NCBI GenBank assembly: GCA_030267565.1
Contig: BRXU01000032.1
Span: forward strand, 806,001-870,000
DNA: 64,000 nt
Source: Pleodorina starrii
Taxonomy: Eukaryota > Chlorophyta > Chlorophyceae > Chlamydomonadales > Volvocaceae
Direction: 5' to 3'
The notes under the pieces are model-generated. The model saw only the letters and a list, made by a program, of their open reading frames with translations, made no database searches and was not told the origin of the DNA. Positions 10,683 through 23,905 of the stretch are shown one piece after another (position 1 is the stretch's first letter; every line of letters begins with the position of its first letter). Position numbers and translations under genes: made by a program.

Positions 10683-13600
10683 CTGGAGGGTTGGTGAGGG
10701 GTGGGAGGGGAGAAGGGGTTTGGGATAGGGTGGGGCGGGAAGAGGGAGGGAGGGAGGGGGTTTCAGCAGGGGGCGGCAGGGGAGGCCCAGTGCAAGGGCC
10801 ACGAAACACCAGACAGCGACACCGACAGCAACAGGCAGGACAACAGGCAAGACAACATCAGCCACGTCCCGTCTTTTGGGAGCCGCGACCGCATACCACC
10901 AGCATCACACCACCACCACCACTTCAACATGCGACACCCGGTCCGACAACCATTTAGTCCCTTTCTGCGGGCCCAGAAACGAGTCGAGTTGCATGCTTGC
11001 ATCGGTGCGGCTCAAGACAACGGAGGCAAATCGGCAACCCGCGCTCCGCTATGTCCTCATCAGAACACAGTAGGGCCGACCGCGCGAACTCCCGCCGCCG
11101 AGCCACAACACCCCCCGCACATCCTCCTCCGCACCGCGCCTCGCCTCCCCAACCTACCGCTTCCCTTCCCACTGTCCCCGCCTCCCCCCTCCTCACCCCC
11201 TCATAGCTCCCCTTCCTTACTCACCCCCACTTGCCCCCTTACCCTCCTCCCCCCTCCCCCCCCACCCCCCCAGGGCCCCACCTGTACTCTGACGGCACCC
11301 AGGCGGGGAAGGACGGCCTCAGTCCCTCCCGCACCACACCCCGGATGATCTGCCGGGTGTTGAGGCCCTGATACAGCCGGGTACCGCACACCATCTGCCA
11401 CATCAGGATGCCGAATGCGAACATGTCGATACTGGCGGTCAGCTGCCGCTGGCCTGGGGTGGAGGGGGTGGAGGGGGGAGGGGGTCAGCGGGGTATGTCT
11501 TTGTGTGTTAGCGAGTGTTGGGGGGTTGGGGGTGGGGTGTTGTCCGAGGCACAGTCCGCTGCGCCCCCCTGGCTGCACCGCACTGCACTGCACCAGAGCT
11601 GCACCGCAGTCGGGCCCCGGCAGCCGCCCCCTCAATGTCCACCCTTAGCCCTCACCCGCACCCGCACCCGCACCCGCACCCAAAACCACGAGGGCGCGGG
11701 CCCAGAACCTACCACGGCCGTACTGCCTACCCTCCACCCCTCCTCCACTTCCCTCCTTCCCCTCAGGGGTTCAATAAAGCCCAGAGTAAGTAAGCACCAC
11801 CGAAAACACACCCAACCCCCCCCTCTCTGCCAAACCCCCCTGCCCCCCCCTCACCTGCCAGACTCTCAGGTGCCATGTGGGTTAGTGTGCTGCAGAGGGC
11901 GGGAGCAGTGCGAGGGGGGGGCGGATGAGGGTTTTAGGGTTTTTGGGTTTCAGGGGTCCCGACCGACTGGTTTCCGTGCACGCACGTACACACACACGCG
12001 CGTCTGTTTTCATGTGCGGCGGCCATGGCGGTGCCCAAACCTCCCCCCCTCCGCCGCCCTTTTGTCCTCTTCCCTCCCCTCCCCTCCCCTCCCCTCCCCA
12101 GCCCGTGTCGCTCACCCGCTCCCCACCGCCTCGTCAATGACCAGCTGTCCTTCGTCGTCGTGCGCCATCATCTTTGCCAGTCCGAAGTCCGACAGCTTGG
12201 CGGTGAATCCCCTCGGGTCACGGGGGGAGCTCTTGAGCAGCACGTTCTGTGGCTTGAGGTCGCAGTGGACCATGTGCAGGCCGTGCATGTGGCGGAGGGC
12301 GAGGGACACCTCCAGAAGCGTAGAGTACACGGACTGGGGGGGGGGGAGGGTGCGGGTGGGTAGGGTAGGGAAGGGGAGTGGGGTGGGGGAGGGGAGTGAG
12401 AGGGAGGGAGGGAGCGGGGAGTGAGAGGGAAGAAAGGAGGGAGGGGGCAAGCGAGGTGGAAGGGGCGGGCAGGGGGACGGCGGGGAAGGGGAGGTGGGCA
12501 AGGGGGCAGGACGGTAAGGAGGCGGGGCAATGAACTGGGCTCCCCGCCTCGTATGCGGGATGGCCTTGTATCGGTGGCAGGTGCCCACATAAGGCCCCCT
12601 CGGTACAGCCCCCAGCCCATCATTTCCCTTTCAACCCCCTCTTCGGGCCCCGCTGTGCGTCAGTCAGCCCCCGGGTCCGTTCGCTAACGCCGTCTCCGTC
12701 TCCGCTGCGGTATCAATTTCTGCCCCTCAGTCAGCTCCACCTTCCGGCCCCCCCCTTAGCCCCTAGACAGCGGCTGCGGAGGGGCGCACACCATCCTCCT
12801 CCCCATCCTTCTCAGCTCGGCCGCCCGTCCCTCCCCTCCCTCCCCTCACCATCTATCCCCCCCCGCTGGACCCGACCCGACCCGACCCGACCCGCAAACA
12901 CGCACGACCCTTCCCCTCCCCTGCTCCGCTGCGGTATCTACTTTTTACCTCCCCTGCTCACACCTGCCCTTCGTGTCCCTCCCACACGCACACGCACACG
13001 CACACGCACACGCACACGCACACCCGCCCCCCCCCCACCTTGAGGTTGAGCTGCAGGTGCCCCCGGCCCTGTCGCTCCTCTGCAGTCCAGCAGCAGCAGC
13101 GGCGCCACCACCACCACCAGCAGCAGCAGCAAGGCAAGGCAAGGCAAGGCAAGGCAAGGCAAGGCAAGGCAAGGCAAGGCAAGGCAAGGCAAGGCAAGGC
13201 AAGGCAAGGCAAGGCAAGGCAAGGCAAGGCAAGGCAAGGCAAGGCAAGGCAAGGCAAGGCAAGGCAAGGCAAGGCAAGGCAAGGCAAGGCAAGGCAAGGC
13301 AAGGCAAGGCAAGGCAAGGCAAGGCAAGGCAAGGCAAGGCAAGGCAAGGCAAGGCAAGGCAAGGCAAGGCAAGGCAAGGCAAGGCAAGGCAAGGCAAGGC
13401 AAGGCAAGGCAAGGCAAGGCAAGGCAAGGCAAGGCAAGGCAAGGCAAGGCAAGGCAAGGCAAGGCAAGGCAAGGCAAGGCAAGGCAAGGCAAGGCAAGGC
13501 AAGGCAAGGCAAGGCAAGGCAAGGCAAGGCAAGGCAAGGCAAGGCAAGGCAAGGCAAGGCAAGGCAAGGCAAGGCAAGGCAAGGCAAGGCAAGGCAAGGC

Positions 13601-16600
13601 AAGGCAAGGCAAGGCAAGGCAAGGCAAGGCAAGGCAAGGCAAGGCAAGGCAAGGCAAGGCAAGGCAAGGCAAGGCAAGGCAAGGCAAGGCAAGGCAAGGC
13701 AAGGCAAGGCAAGGCAAGGCAAGGCAAGGCAAGGCAAGGCAAGGCAAGGCAAGGCAAGGCAAGGCAAGGCAAGGCAAGGCAAGGCAAGGCAAGGCAAGGC
13801 AAGGCAAGGCAAGGCAAGGCAAGGCAAGGCAAGGCAAGGCAAGGCAAGGCAAGGCAAGGCAAGGCAAGGCAAGGCAAGGCAAGGCAAGGCAAGGCAAGGC
13901 AAGGCAAGGCAAGGCAAGGCAAGGCAAGGCAAGGCAAGGCAAGGCAAGGCAAGGCAAGGCAAGGCAAGGCAAGGCAAGGCAAGGCAAGGCAAGGCAAGGC
14001 AAGGCAAGGCAAGGCAAGGCAAGGCAAGGGGGTATTTGTATCAGTTTGTGTTTTATGTTGGCTCAACGCACCAGGCCGCGGCGCCTACCAAAGACACCAG
14101 CGGCATACGACGGAGCAGTGCGGAGCAGCCCCTCTCCCTCCCCCTCCCCCTCCATCCCTCCACACACCAGGAGGCCCAAGAGGTGCGCGAAACCACTTTC
14201 CCCAAACTCCAACCCACCCAGCCCCCGCCCCCCGCCCCCCCGGCCCCCACCTCCAGATATCGCCACGTTGCGGTAAAAGGCCCTCTGGTTGATGGCGGTC
14301 TTGAGCGTGCCGGCATCGCAAAACTCCTGAAGGAACAGGGACAGGGCAGGACAGGGCAGGAAAGGGCAGGTCAGGGCAGCGATGGCAGGGGGGTGGGGGG
14401 CGAAGGGACCGGCGGGCGAGGACGGGAAAGGGGGTGCGGCGGAGGTAAGGGCACACGCCTGCCTGTCGAGTGCTGAGGCAGTCGGATACAGTGCGACAAA
14501 GCAACACACACATGCACACACACATACACACTCAGGTATCGCCCGGATACACGAAAGGGGGGGCGTATCCACGTGAAGACCGGAGCCTGTAAACGGTAGG
14601 GTACCGGTAACGCCCCCCGGGTGGGGGGGGGGGGACTCGAGACGATGTACAACATGTGACAACGGATATGTCTCACCAATCAGGAACCACGATACCCGGG
14701 ACGGCGGGAAGGGCCCTGCTGGCCAACTGCATTGGACCCCGGCCGACAGCATTCGGGACCCACCACCACCACCACCACCATCGGTCCAGCGGCTGTCGTT
14801 CTGAAGAGCGGTTGGACAGCCGACTGTGAACTGCTCCTCTCCCTTGAACTGCCCCCTCCTTGGCTTGGCTGCTGCTGTCGGGGCCATGAGGGCAAAAATG
14901 TGTGCCATCCCGCCCACTTTATCCTTCCGCTCCAACCCCCCTTCCCCTCCCCCTCCGGAGGCGTCGGCCTTTTCCGCCTGCCCCCGCAACCCCCATCCCC
15001 GCCCCCATCCCCCCCCCACCCCCCCACCCCCCACCCCCCATCCCCCACCCCAGGGAGACCCAACTCGCCTGCACCAACACAATGACACCGCCGCCGCGTG
15101 GTGCGGGACCTGTACGGCACGGTACGACAACAGAAAGACGTGGCACCCGATATGTAGCACTGGTGGCGTAACTTACAGCCTAGCACCTGGTGTTTGAAGG
15201 GGGCACACAGGTGCACATGCAACTGGCTAACGAGCGAATGACTACCCAACTGACTGATTAACTGATTAACTGACTGACTGCGGTAGCCGGTAGTGGCTCC
15301 CACCCCCCAAACCCGCACAGCACCCGGGAACCCCAGTCCCCCAGGCAACAGCGCAACCCCACCCCCTCCCAAGCCGCCACTCCTCTACCCCTCCTCGAGG
15401 CCTGCCTCCCGCAAGCCTGCGCGGCAAACCCCCCTCCTCCCTCCCCCCTTCCCCCTCCCCTCTCCCCCTCCCACTGCAACTGCCTCGCCTGCCTCCCCCC
15501 CCCACCCCCCCACCCCGCCTGCCCACCTGGCGATTGCTGCTGCGGTGCGACCTGCTGCTGCTGCTGCTGCTGCCGCCCATTCCCATTCCCGTTGCCTTGT
15601 CCGTATCCGTTCCCCTTCCCGTGTCCGGGTGCTGCTTGTGAGGGCGAGGGTGATGGTTCCAGCCGTGAGGGCATGCGGGTGAGTCTCAGCAGCTCCCCCA
15701 CTCCGTCCAGTCCACTGAGGCGGCGCTGCAGGGGGTCCACGGGCTGATCCCCCGCCACCACCACCACATCCGTGAAGAAGGTCAGAACCTGCGGGGGGGG
15801 TGGGGTGGGGTGGGTGGGTGGGGTGGGGGCAGGTGCGAGATAGGTCTTGGTGGGGGAGAGAGGTCTGGGGGGTAATTAGAACGGCCCGGGGCGAGGGAAT
15901 GCAACGCAGTTACCTGGAAGAGGTCTGGGGGGTTATCCACGTATAGGCCGGAGCCCGGGGCGGGGGAGAGAGGTAAGGAGGGCGGCCGCACCCGGGCGGG
16001 CGGGCGGGCGGGCGGGCGGGCGGGTGGATGGATGGAGGGCCGTTGAGGGCCGCTGCAAGCGCTGCGGATGTGTTGTATCTTCAGCCAATCGGTCTCCCCC
16101 CACCCCCCTGTTGCGCCTGGTAGGTAACAGCGGTGGCGATGGTGGTGAAACAGGGTCGTGGAAGCCAGGCAAGCGGTGACGGCGAACCGGGGCAGCTGCA
16201 GCAAGGGAAGGGGGGAGACCGCACTGCAAGCCCCCGCCCCCATACCCCCAATCCAGGACCCCCGCCTTGCCTCCCCCATTTTCGGAACCTTCCCACCCCA
16301 CCCCACCCCACCCCACCCCACCCCACCCCACCCCACCCCACCCCACCCCACCCCACCCCACCCCACCCCACCCCACCCCACCCCACCCCACCCCACCCCA
16401 CCCCACCCCACCCCACCCCACCCCACCCCACCCCACCCCACCCCACCCCACCCCCCCCACCCCACCCCACCCCAACCCACCCCACCCCCACCCCCACCCC
16501 CCACCTGCACAATGTTTGGATGTCCGCCCATCCCCACACTCGCCACCAGCTCAATTGCGTCATGCAGGTGCTTGGTCTCCAGAGCCACACTGTTCAGTCG

Positions 16601-19056
16601 CCGCAGGGGGGCCTCACCACCACCACCACCACCACCGTTGTCGCACGGGCCGCCGGGAGCAGCCACCTCCACCTGAGTGGGGTGGGGGGTAGGGGGGGGG
16701 GCGGGGGTTGAAGGGGGTAGGAGAACGAAGCGGAGCGGAGGGAGGGTGGCGAGAGTACGTACAGAAGTGGTCTCATCTGATCCAGGCCGGAAATACGGTA
16801 CCAGAGGAGGGTTGCTGACGAGCGGTAAGAGTGTGCGTGTGTGCCGGGATCGGGGAGTATGCGTGTGAAAGGCGTGAACACCCCTCCCCTGCCCTCACCT
16901 CCCCTCCCCCCCGCCCTCGGAGCCCGTTGAGACCCGCCTAACCTGCCCGGGGGTCCGCTTCCTCTCAGCCACTCCCCCATCCCCCCCCACAGAATGTTGC
17001 CCCCAAACCACCAACCACCAACCACCACCCATACCCTTTCCCTAGCGTCGCCTCCAACCCACCACTGCGGTCCCATCTTCACTACCCCAACCCCCAGTCC
17101 CCAGCCACACCGCTCATTCCTGGCTCAGGCCAATGGGGGCCCGTGGGGCCACGGAGGCGGTGGGCAGTTCCCTCCCCCCCCCCTCCCACCCCCTGTGTGG
17201 TTGTCCGCGGCTGCCTCACCTCCTGTATGACCTTGATTGCCACCTCGGAGCCGTGGTACAGCCCCCGGTACACAACCCCGTAGCCACCCCGACCGATCTG
17301 GGGGGGGGAGGGGGGAAGGGAGGGGGAGGGGGAGGCGAGAGGGGGGGGCAGAGGGAGGGGAGAGGGGGGAGGGGAGAATGAGAGACCAAGGCGGCAGGCT
17401 GACAAGCTGGAGGGAGTGGGGTAGGGGGAGCGGACGAGGGGGAGGGGGAGGGGTGGGGACTGGGGAGGGCCGATGTGCCGTTGGGACCGGGCCCGGGTCT
17501 CCGGGGGCCGTGGTTGGGCGGGCGGTGGCGAATGCACGGATGCCCCGCCCCGCTGATGCCCCCAACCCTCCAGGCCTCCGAGGACTGCTCTTCGGCAGCC
17601 GTACCCTTCTCTCCTGCCGGACTTCCCAACCGTCGTTGCCGTTGCCCCTCCCCTCCCCCCCCGCCCCTTCCCTCCATTCGCCCGGGTCGCCTAACTAGCT
17701 CGGTGACTGCGTTGTGGCTCTCCACCTTGTCCCGCATGTTGTCACCCACATGTCGTACTCCCCTCCAAACACACACATACACACACACGGCCAGCCCCTC
17801 CCCCTCCCCCACCTGCTCCAGTATCCGGATGCTGTCCAGGTCTTGCATGCGGGAGGCCGCACGACAGTTGGCCATCTGCTCGGCCTGGGGGGGGGGAGGG
17901 GGAGGAGGGGAGGAGGGGAAGGGGGGGCAAGGGGAGGGGGACGCGCAGGTACGGAAGGCGTCGTACGTGAGGGAGGTTTAATTGCGGTCGGAAGAGCGCG
18001 ATGTGGGTGCGTGGATTGATTATGTGTGTCTGTGGGGGGTCTACCGTTATATGCGGTGTGTTTGTGAGGGGGTGGAGGCAGGGGTGGCGGGGCGGGTGGG
18101 TTGGGTGGCTAGCGGAGAGTTGAGCTTGGTGAAGGTTGGGTTGCGTTTGGAAAAGCTCCAATGAGCCCTACTGTACTGTACAGTACAGTACTGTACTGCA
18201 ATGTGCTGCAATGTACAGTACTGTACTGCACTGTACTGCACTGTACTGCACTGTACTGCACTGTACTGCACTGTACTGCACTGTAATGTTCGGTATGTCG
18301 GGAAAGGCACTGCACCCAAACCCGCATTCACCCGCCCCACATCAGCGGCCCCGCGCCGCCGAGTTGGGTCCAGACCCAGCCCTCCCTGGACAACCCCGAG
18401 CCCTGACCCGCGGACCTGCTGCCCTGGAGACGGTTCCGACCTCGCAGCCCCCCGCACGCACACACACACACACACACACGCACACAACCCAATCGCGCTG
18501 CCTCGATCGCCCCCTCCCAACCTCCAAGCAACCCGGTCCGGCGGCGACGCGCTCGCAGCCGCACCTCTTCCGGTATCATTGGCAAAAGGAAAATAGATCT
18601 GTTAAAAAGGGTCATTCCTTTTGGCCAGGGTCCCTTCGCCCACGTTGCCTCCGTTCCGTCGGTCCGGTTTCACATTCATTACTCCCGGCTCACGCACGCA
18701 CATGCTCCTCCCTAGCCAACCTCCCCCCACCCCACCCTCTTCCCCCCCCCCTCACACACACCTGGGCCGCCTTGAGCCGGTCGTGAATCGTTGCCATGAG
18801 TGGGGCCAACTTGCATGAACCTGGTGCAAATACGGCAAGTACGACAGGACGAGAGCACTCGTTCACGACAGACGGTACAAGGAGGGCAGCAGTACAAGGA
18901 GGCGGCGACGGAGGGGCAAATGCCCGACATAATGACGGTAGTGGCAGTGGTGGCAATAGTGGTGGTGGCGGTGGTGATGGTGGTGGTGGTGATGGCCCGA
19001 AGCCTGTCCCGGCAAAGACACCCAACTGTCTCCCCACCTCGGGAACCCCCCCCCAT

Positions 19057-19087
<31 letters not shown>

Positions 19088-22000
19088 CACCCGCTCCCCC
19101 CCCCCTCACCCCTGGGGCTGCTAGCCGCCTCCAAACTGAAGGAAGCCCGCCGGGAAGCCCGCCTCTCCCGACCGCCGCCTCCGCCACCACCCCTGGAGCG
19201 CTCCAGGCCCAACAGCCCCGCACTGCCGCTGCCGCCCCCGCCGCCGCCCTCAGTGCCGCTGCCTCCTCCTCCGCCGCCCGTGCTGCACACCAGCCCTGGC
19301 TGAGGCTGCGCGTGCGAGTCGGCCAGACTGTTGCAGCCGCCGCCGTCGCCGCCACCGCCATCGGTTCCGGAGCCGTTTGCCGTCGAGTGCGGCGCGTATT
19401 CGTATGCCGGCGCCCAGGTACCCCCCGGGAGGCTGCGCAGACTGCGGTTGCGCATCGACTCCTGCGCGCAGCGGTGAGCGGTGAGGGGAGGCGGTCCGGG
19501 TGAGCGGTGAGGGTGAGGGTGGCCGCCAGGCATGGCGGGGGACGGAGAAAGGGGGGGGGTAAAGGGTAAGGGGGGGGGGAGGATGGGTTGTAGAGTAAGC
19601 GGGGGGGGGGGGGGGTAGCGACATCGAGTGGAGGCCCCTGGAGCGATGACCGGACCAGAGGCCCAACGTTCGTTGTACGACGCGGGTGGTGCCCTCCACT
19701 CCATTCGGGTGGTGCCAAGATTGGACCTTGTACCGCCCAACGTACTTGGCCTTCGCCGCTCACTTCACGTCGTATGTACTGTCCTCCTCATATACCCTAA
19801 ACCCTTTAACCTTCGACCTCATCCCCAAGCGCAGGCCGCCTTTCGCTGGACGTCTTTGGTCGCTTACTCCCCCCTGGTTGGTTGGTTGGTTGGTTGGTGT
19901 CTGATTCATTAAAGCATCACAAGGGGGGCGAAGGGCGAAGGGGCTCGGGGGCTGGTGGCGGCTGCGCGCCCACTTGTGGTCACAAAGGGGTGACAGCGAA
20001 CGGACGGGTGGCCCGACGTCAAAGCGAGGGTGGGGGAAGGGGTCTGTAGTAAAGAAGAAAGCGGTGGCCCTCCCACCGCGCGCTTCCTTGTTCTTCTTCT
20101 TCTGCTGCTGCTGCTGCTCGCGCCGCACTCCTCCCCCCTCCCCGTCCCTCCACCCCGCCCCCCCCAACACCCCCCCCACACACACACACACCATGAGCTG
20201 GTGCCTCAGGTGGCCCCACTCGGCCGCCAGTGCGCCCTCCACCTTGGCAGCAACACACGGGGTCAGGGCCTGGGGAGGGGGGCGGGGATAGAGAGGAGAG
20301 GGGGAAGGGGAGATGTGGTGGGTGGGTGGAAGGGCTGGGGGGTGGAGCTGAGGGTTCATGAGGGGAGGTTTATGAGGAGAGGGTTTAAAGCGTCGATCGA
20401 TGTCACTGGCGGCAGCCCTCGTCTCGCCGAGTATGGGGGAGGTATAAAAGTGTGTGTGTGTGTGTGGGGGGGGGGTTGATGAGTCGGTACTCTCCTTTGC
20501 ACCCTCATCGTCACCCCCTCAGCGGGCAAATACGCCCCTCACCGTCGCCCGTCGCCCTTCGCCCCTCCCCCGCTCCCCCTCCCCCTCCCCCGCTTCCCTC
20601 CCCCTTCCCTCCCGCTCCCCCTTCCCGCTCCCCTTCCCTTCCCTTCCCCCTCCTCTCCCTCCCCCCCCACCCTCAGCAGCTGCCCCCCCCCCGTCCCCTC
20701 CCCCTCCCCCCCTCCCCCCCTCCCACCCTGAGCATCTGCCCCAGCTCCTGCACCACCGTCTGCAGCAGCGCCTGAGGCAGGATGGAGTGGTAGGTGGCGT
20801 ACAGGGCCAGCAGGGGCTTGCCGCAGTGGCAAGAGGTGGCGAGGGCGAGGGACTGGGCGGGGGCGGAACCACGAGACACGGCAAGGTCGCGGGGGTAAAC
20901 CTTGCTGTCCTGAGGGGGGGAGGGGGGAGGGGGGGAGGGAGGGGGAAAGGAGGGGAGGGGGGCGTGTGTTGGTGGGTGTACGGGAGCAGGCATGAGTATG
21001 AGGGTAGAGTACGACAGTTCAAAGGGGCAAGCTGGGAGAAGACTGACGGCGCGCATTTTGGGGGCAAAGGGAGGCCGTGTGTATGGATGGGGAAGGGGGG
21101 ACTGTGTGTACCTAAAGGGGGGGGGAGAGGAATGCATGGCCAAGGCAGGGGAGAGGCGTGTAAGGTCGCTGGGCTCAACAGTCTCTTTAGTCTTCCTGCT
21201 CCCGGGCAAACACCCCTCCTTACGACCACTTCCGCCTTATCCGCGCGCACACCGTCCCTCCCCTCTGCCCCTTCCTTCCCCCCTTTCCCACCCCCGGGTT
21301 CCGGGTCCCTTCGCTAACACCGTTACCGTACCCCCCCCTCTGCCCCCCCTCCCCCTCCCCCACCTGCACGTATGCGTTACAGTCCGCAATGCACAGCCCG
21401 GTGCCCTGAGCCTCCAGAGCCTCCGACAGCAGAGTGTGCTTCAGGGGCAGAGAGTGACCGCGACACACGGGCAGCTGCAGACAGGGGGGGGGAGGGGGAA
21501 GGGGGGGGGAGAGGGGGTGTAGGGGGGGGTGGGGTGGGGGAGGGGTTGGGCGGAGAGCGGACATGTGTTCGGGGGTTATCCACGTATACCGGTAGACCGG
21601 ACATGTGTTCGGGGGCGGGGCGTGCGCTGCGAAGTGACAAACACCGCTTTAGGGTCAGAGGGTCAAATGCTCATCAGCAGCAGGAGCAGCTGCTGTCGCT
21701 GCATCAGCAACGCCAGCAGAACGACCTTCCGACCCCCCTCCCTCCTCCCCTCCCTCCCTCCCTCCTTACTCCCATTCACAAACCCCCAGCACAGACATCC
21801 CCCGTCCCAAACCCAACCAAGTTCCAGCTACATCCCTCCTCCGCCCTTCCCTGCCTCCTGCCCCTCCCTCTACACCCCCTACCCCCACCCCCACCCCCAC
21901 CCCCGACCACCGCCCCCCCCCCGCTCACCTCCTCCGGGTGGGCACTCCGCGCAAAGCTGTCCCGATGAGTCTCTGGACATTCGCAGCGCAGCACAGCGCA

Positions 22001-23871
22001 GCACAGCACAGCACAGCGCAGCACAGCGCAGCACAGCGCAGCAGAACAAGGCTGAGCGCACGACCGCATAGCGCGGCAGCCGGCCAGTGTGTGTGTGTGT
22101 ATGGGTGGTGGTGGTGGTGGTACGTATGTCATGTGTGTGCGGGTGCGCGGGTTGGCGGGAGGGTGGGATGCGCGTCCATCGCTGACGGCGGCCGGTACCG
22201 GGGCCTGCATGCGCCGCTATCAGGAAAGGACAACTGAGAGGGGGACAGGCGGCCAGGCGGCCAGGGGCAGGTGCGGGTGCGGCTGGGCGGCTGGCTGCGA
22301 CCAAGGGGCGGGTCCCTTGTCAAGCCCTCCCGCCCGCCCCCGCCCGTATGCGGCCGCCAAAACAGGCAACCGCACGCGGCCCGCCCCTCGCCCCACTTCT
22401 CCATCATCGCGCCAATATCACCATCATCATCCTCTCCCAACCTCGACTCATCACTTACCGACCGACAAGCCGGAGCAGGTCCCCGCAGCCGCCGCCGCCC
22501 CCACGCTGGGGCTCCTGACGGCCCCCGCCCCCCCGGCCACTTCCGTGCCGCCCAGACTGCGCCGCAAGGGGCCTCCTCCTCCTCCCCCTCCTCCTGCCGC
22601 CGCCGCCGCCGCCGACGTATCTACCAGCAGTACTTCGCTGAGTCGCCGCCGTGCGACGGGTCCCAGGGTGTCTGTGGCCGCGGACTGGAACACGGCCGCG
22701 GCCTCAACGTCCTGCAGGGGGGGAGGGTGGGGGCGGGGGAAGAGTAGAACAGCGAGGGAGCAGAATATGTTGAGTCCGCGGGGGGGGGGGGGGGGGGGCG
22801 GGCGGAGGGGGGGAGAGGAGGGGGGGTGTAGGTGGGCTGGGCCGGCGGTCACGAATCGCCGGGTCGGGTCTCCTTCGTCGGCCCCGCTGCTGCTGCTGCT
22901 GCTGTCGGCACGTGTGCGCTGATGGTTGCCCAGGGGCTGTCAGGTCAGTGGGGACATCAGTCACGAGTGCAAGGCAAGGGAAAAGGGCCGCATCGCCGCC
23001 ATTATCCCCCCCCCTTTTTCAGGTCCACACGCGACATCCCCCCTCCCCTCCTACATGCACACACACGGCCTCCCGCTACCCGCCTCACCCCCCTCTCCCT
23101 CCCCCGCAGCCCTCTTCTTCCCCCCCTGCCTCGTCCCCCACCCGCGTCCCCTCTCATTGGGGTCCGTGTGTGCGCCCCCGCCTGCTTCCTTCCGCCACCT
23201 CCCTTCTTCGCCTCCCCTGCCTCCCCTCGCTTTCCTTCACCCCTCACCCGATCCCCTCTCGCCCAGCTCGCCTGTTTGGACCCTGTCATACGGTAACATG
23301 CACACCTCCCCCCACCTCGCTGTTCCATTGCAATCCCTCCATCGACCCCCTCTCCCCAACCCGCCCCTCCCCCCTCCCCACACACACATCTGCACATCTC
23401 CCAGCCCCCTCTGTCCCCTTACCTGCTGCAGGAACGCCACCCGCGCCTGCGTCTCTATGCGGGTGACTGCCCCCACCAGCTGCTCCGCCGCCCCCAGCAG
23501 GATACGGACCAGCTGGTGCACAGTGGTGGCGGAGGAGAGGTCAGCCAGGGCGCGACAGGCCAAGTCCACCTGCCAACAAGGGGGTGGTGGGAGTGGAGGG
23601 AGTGGAGGGAGTGGAGGGGGTGGAGGGAGCGGAGGGGGGCTCGAGAGTGGAAAGTGGGGGCAAGGGGGAAGGGTAGGTGTGGGTGGGTGGGGTGGCCGCT
23701 GGCCCGGTGGAGTTGTCGAGTGGGATGGGGTCATGGGGTGGTGTGTGTGTAGGTGTGTGTAGGTGTGTATGTGTGTATGTGTGTGTGTGGAGGGGTGGAG
23801 GGGTGGGGGGTGGTAGGGGTGCGTGTGTGGCTTGCGGGGTGGGGCGGGGGAGCACGACAAACCCCCCCCCC

Positions 23872-23905
<34 letters not shown>

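Noticed and set aside
12938..14476. Very long ORFs of RQGKA or ALPCL repeats on both strands
   Set aside because: They are produced entirely by the pentanucleotide GGCAA array, which leaves all frames open. The array is inside a gene B intron.
15933..16692. ORFs with PTPPH or WGGVG repeats
   Set aside because: Translation of the (CCCCA)n intronic repeat; only 16505-16672 inside this interval is a real exon.
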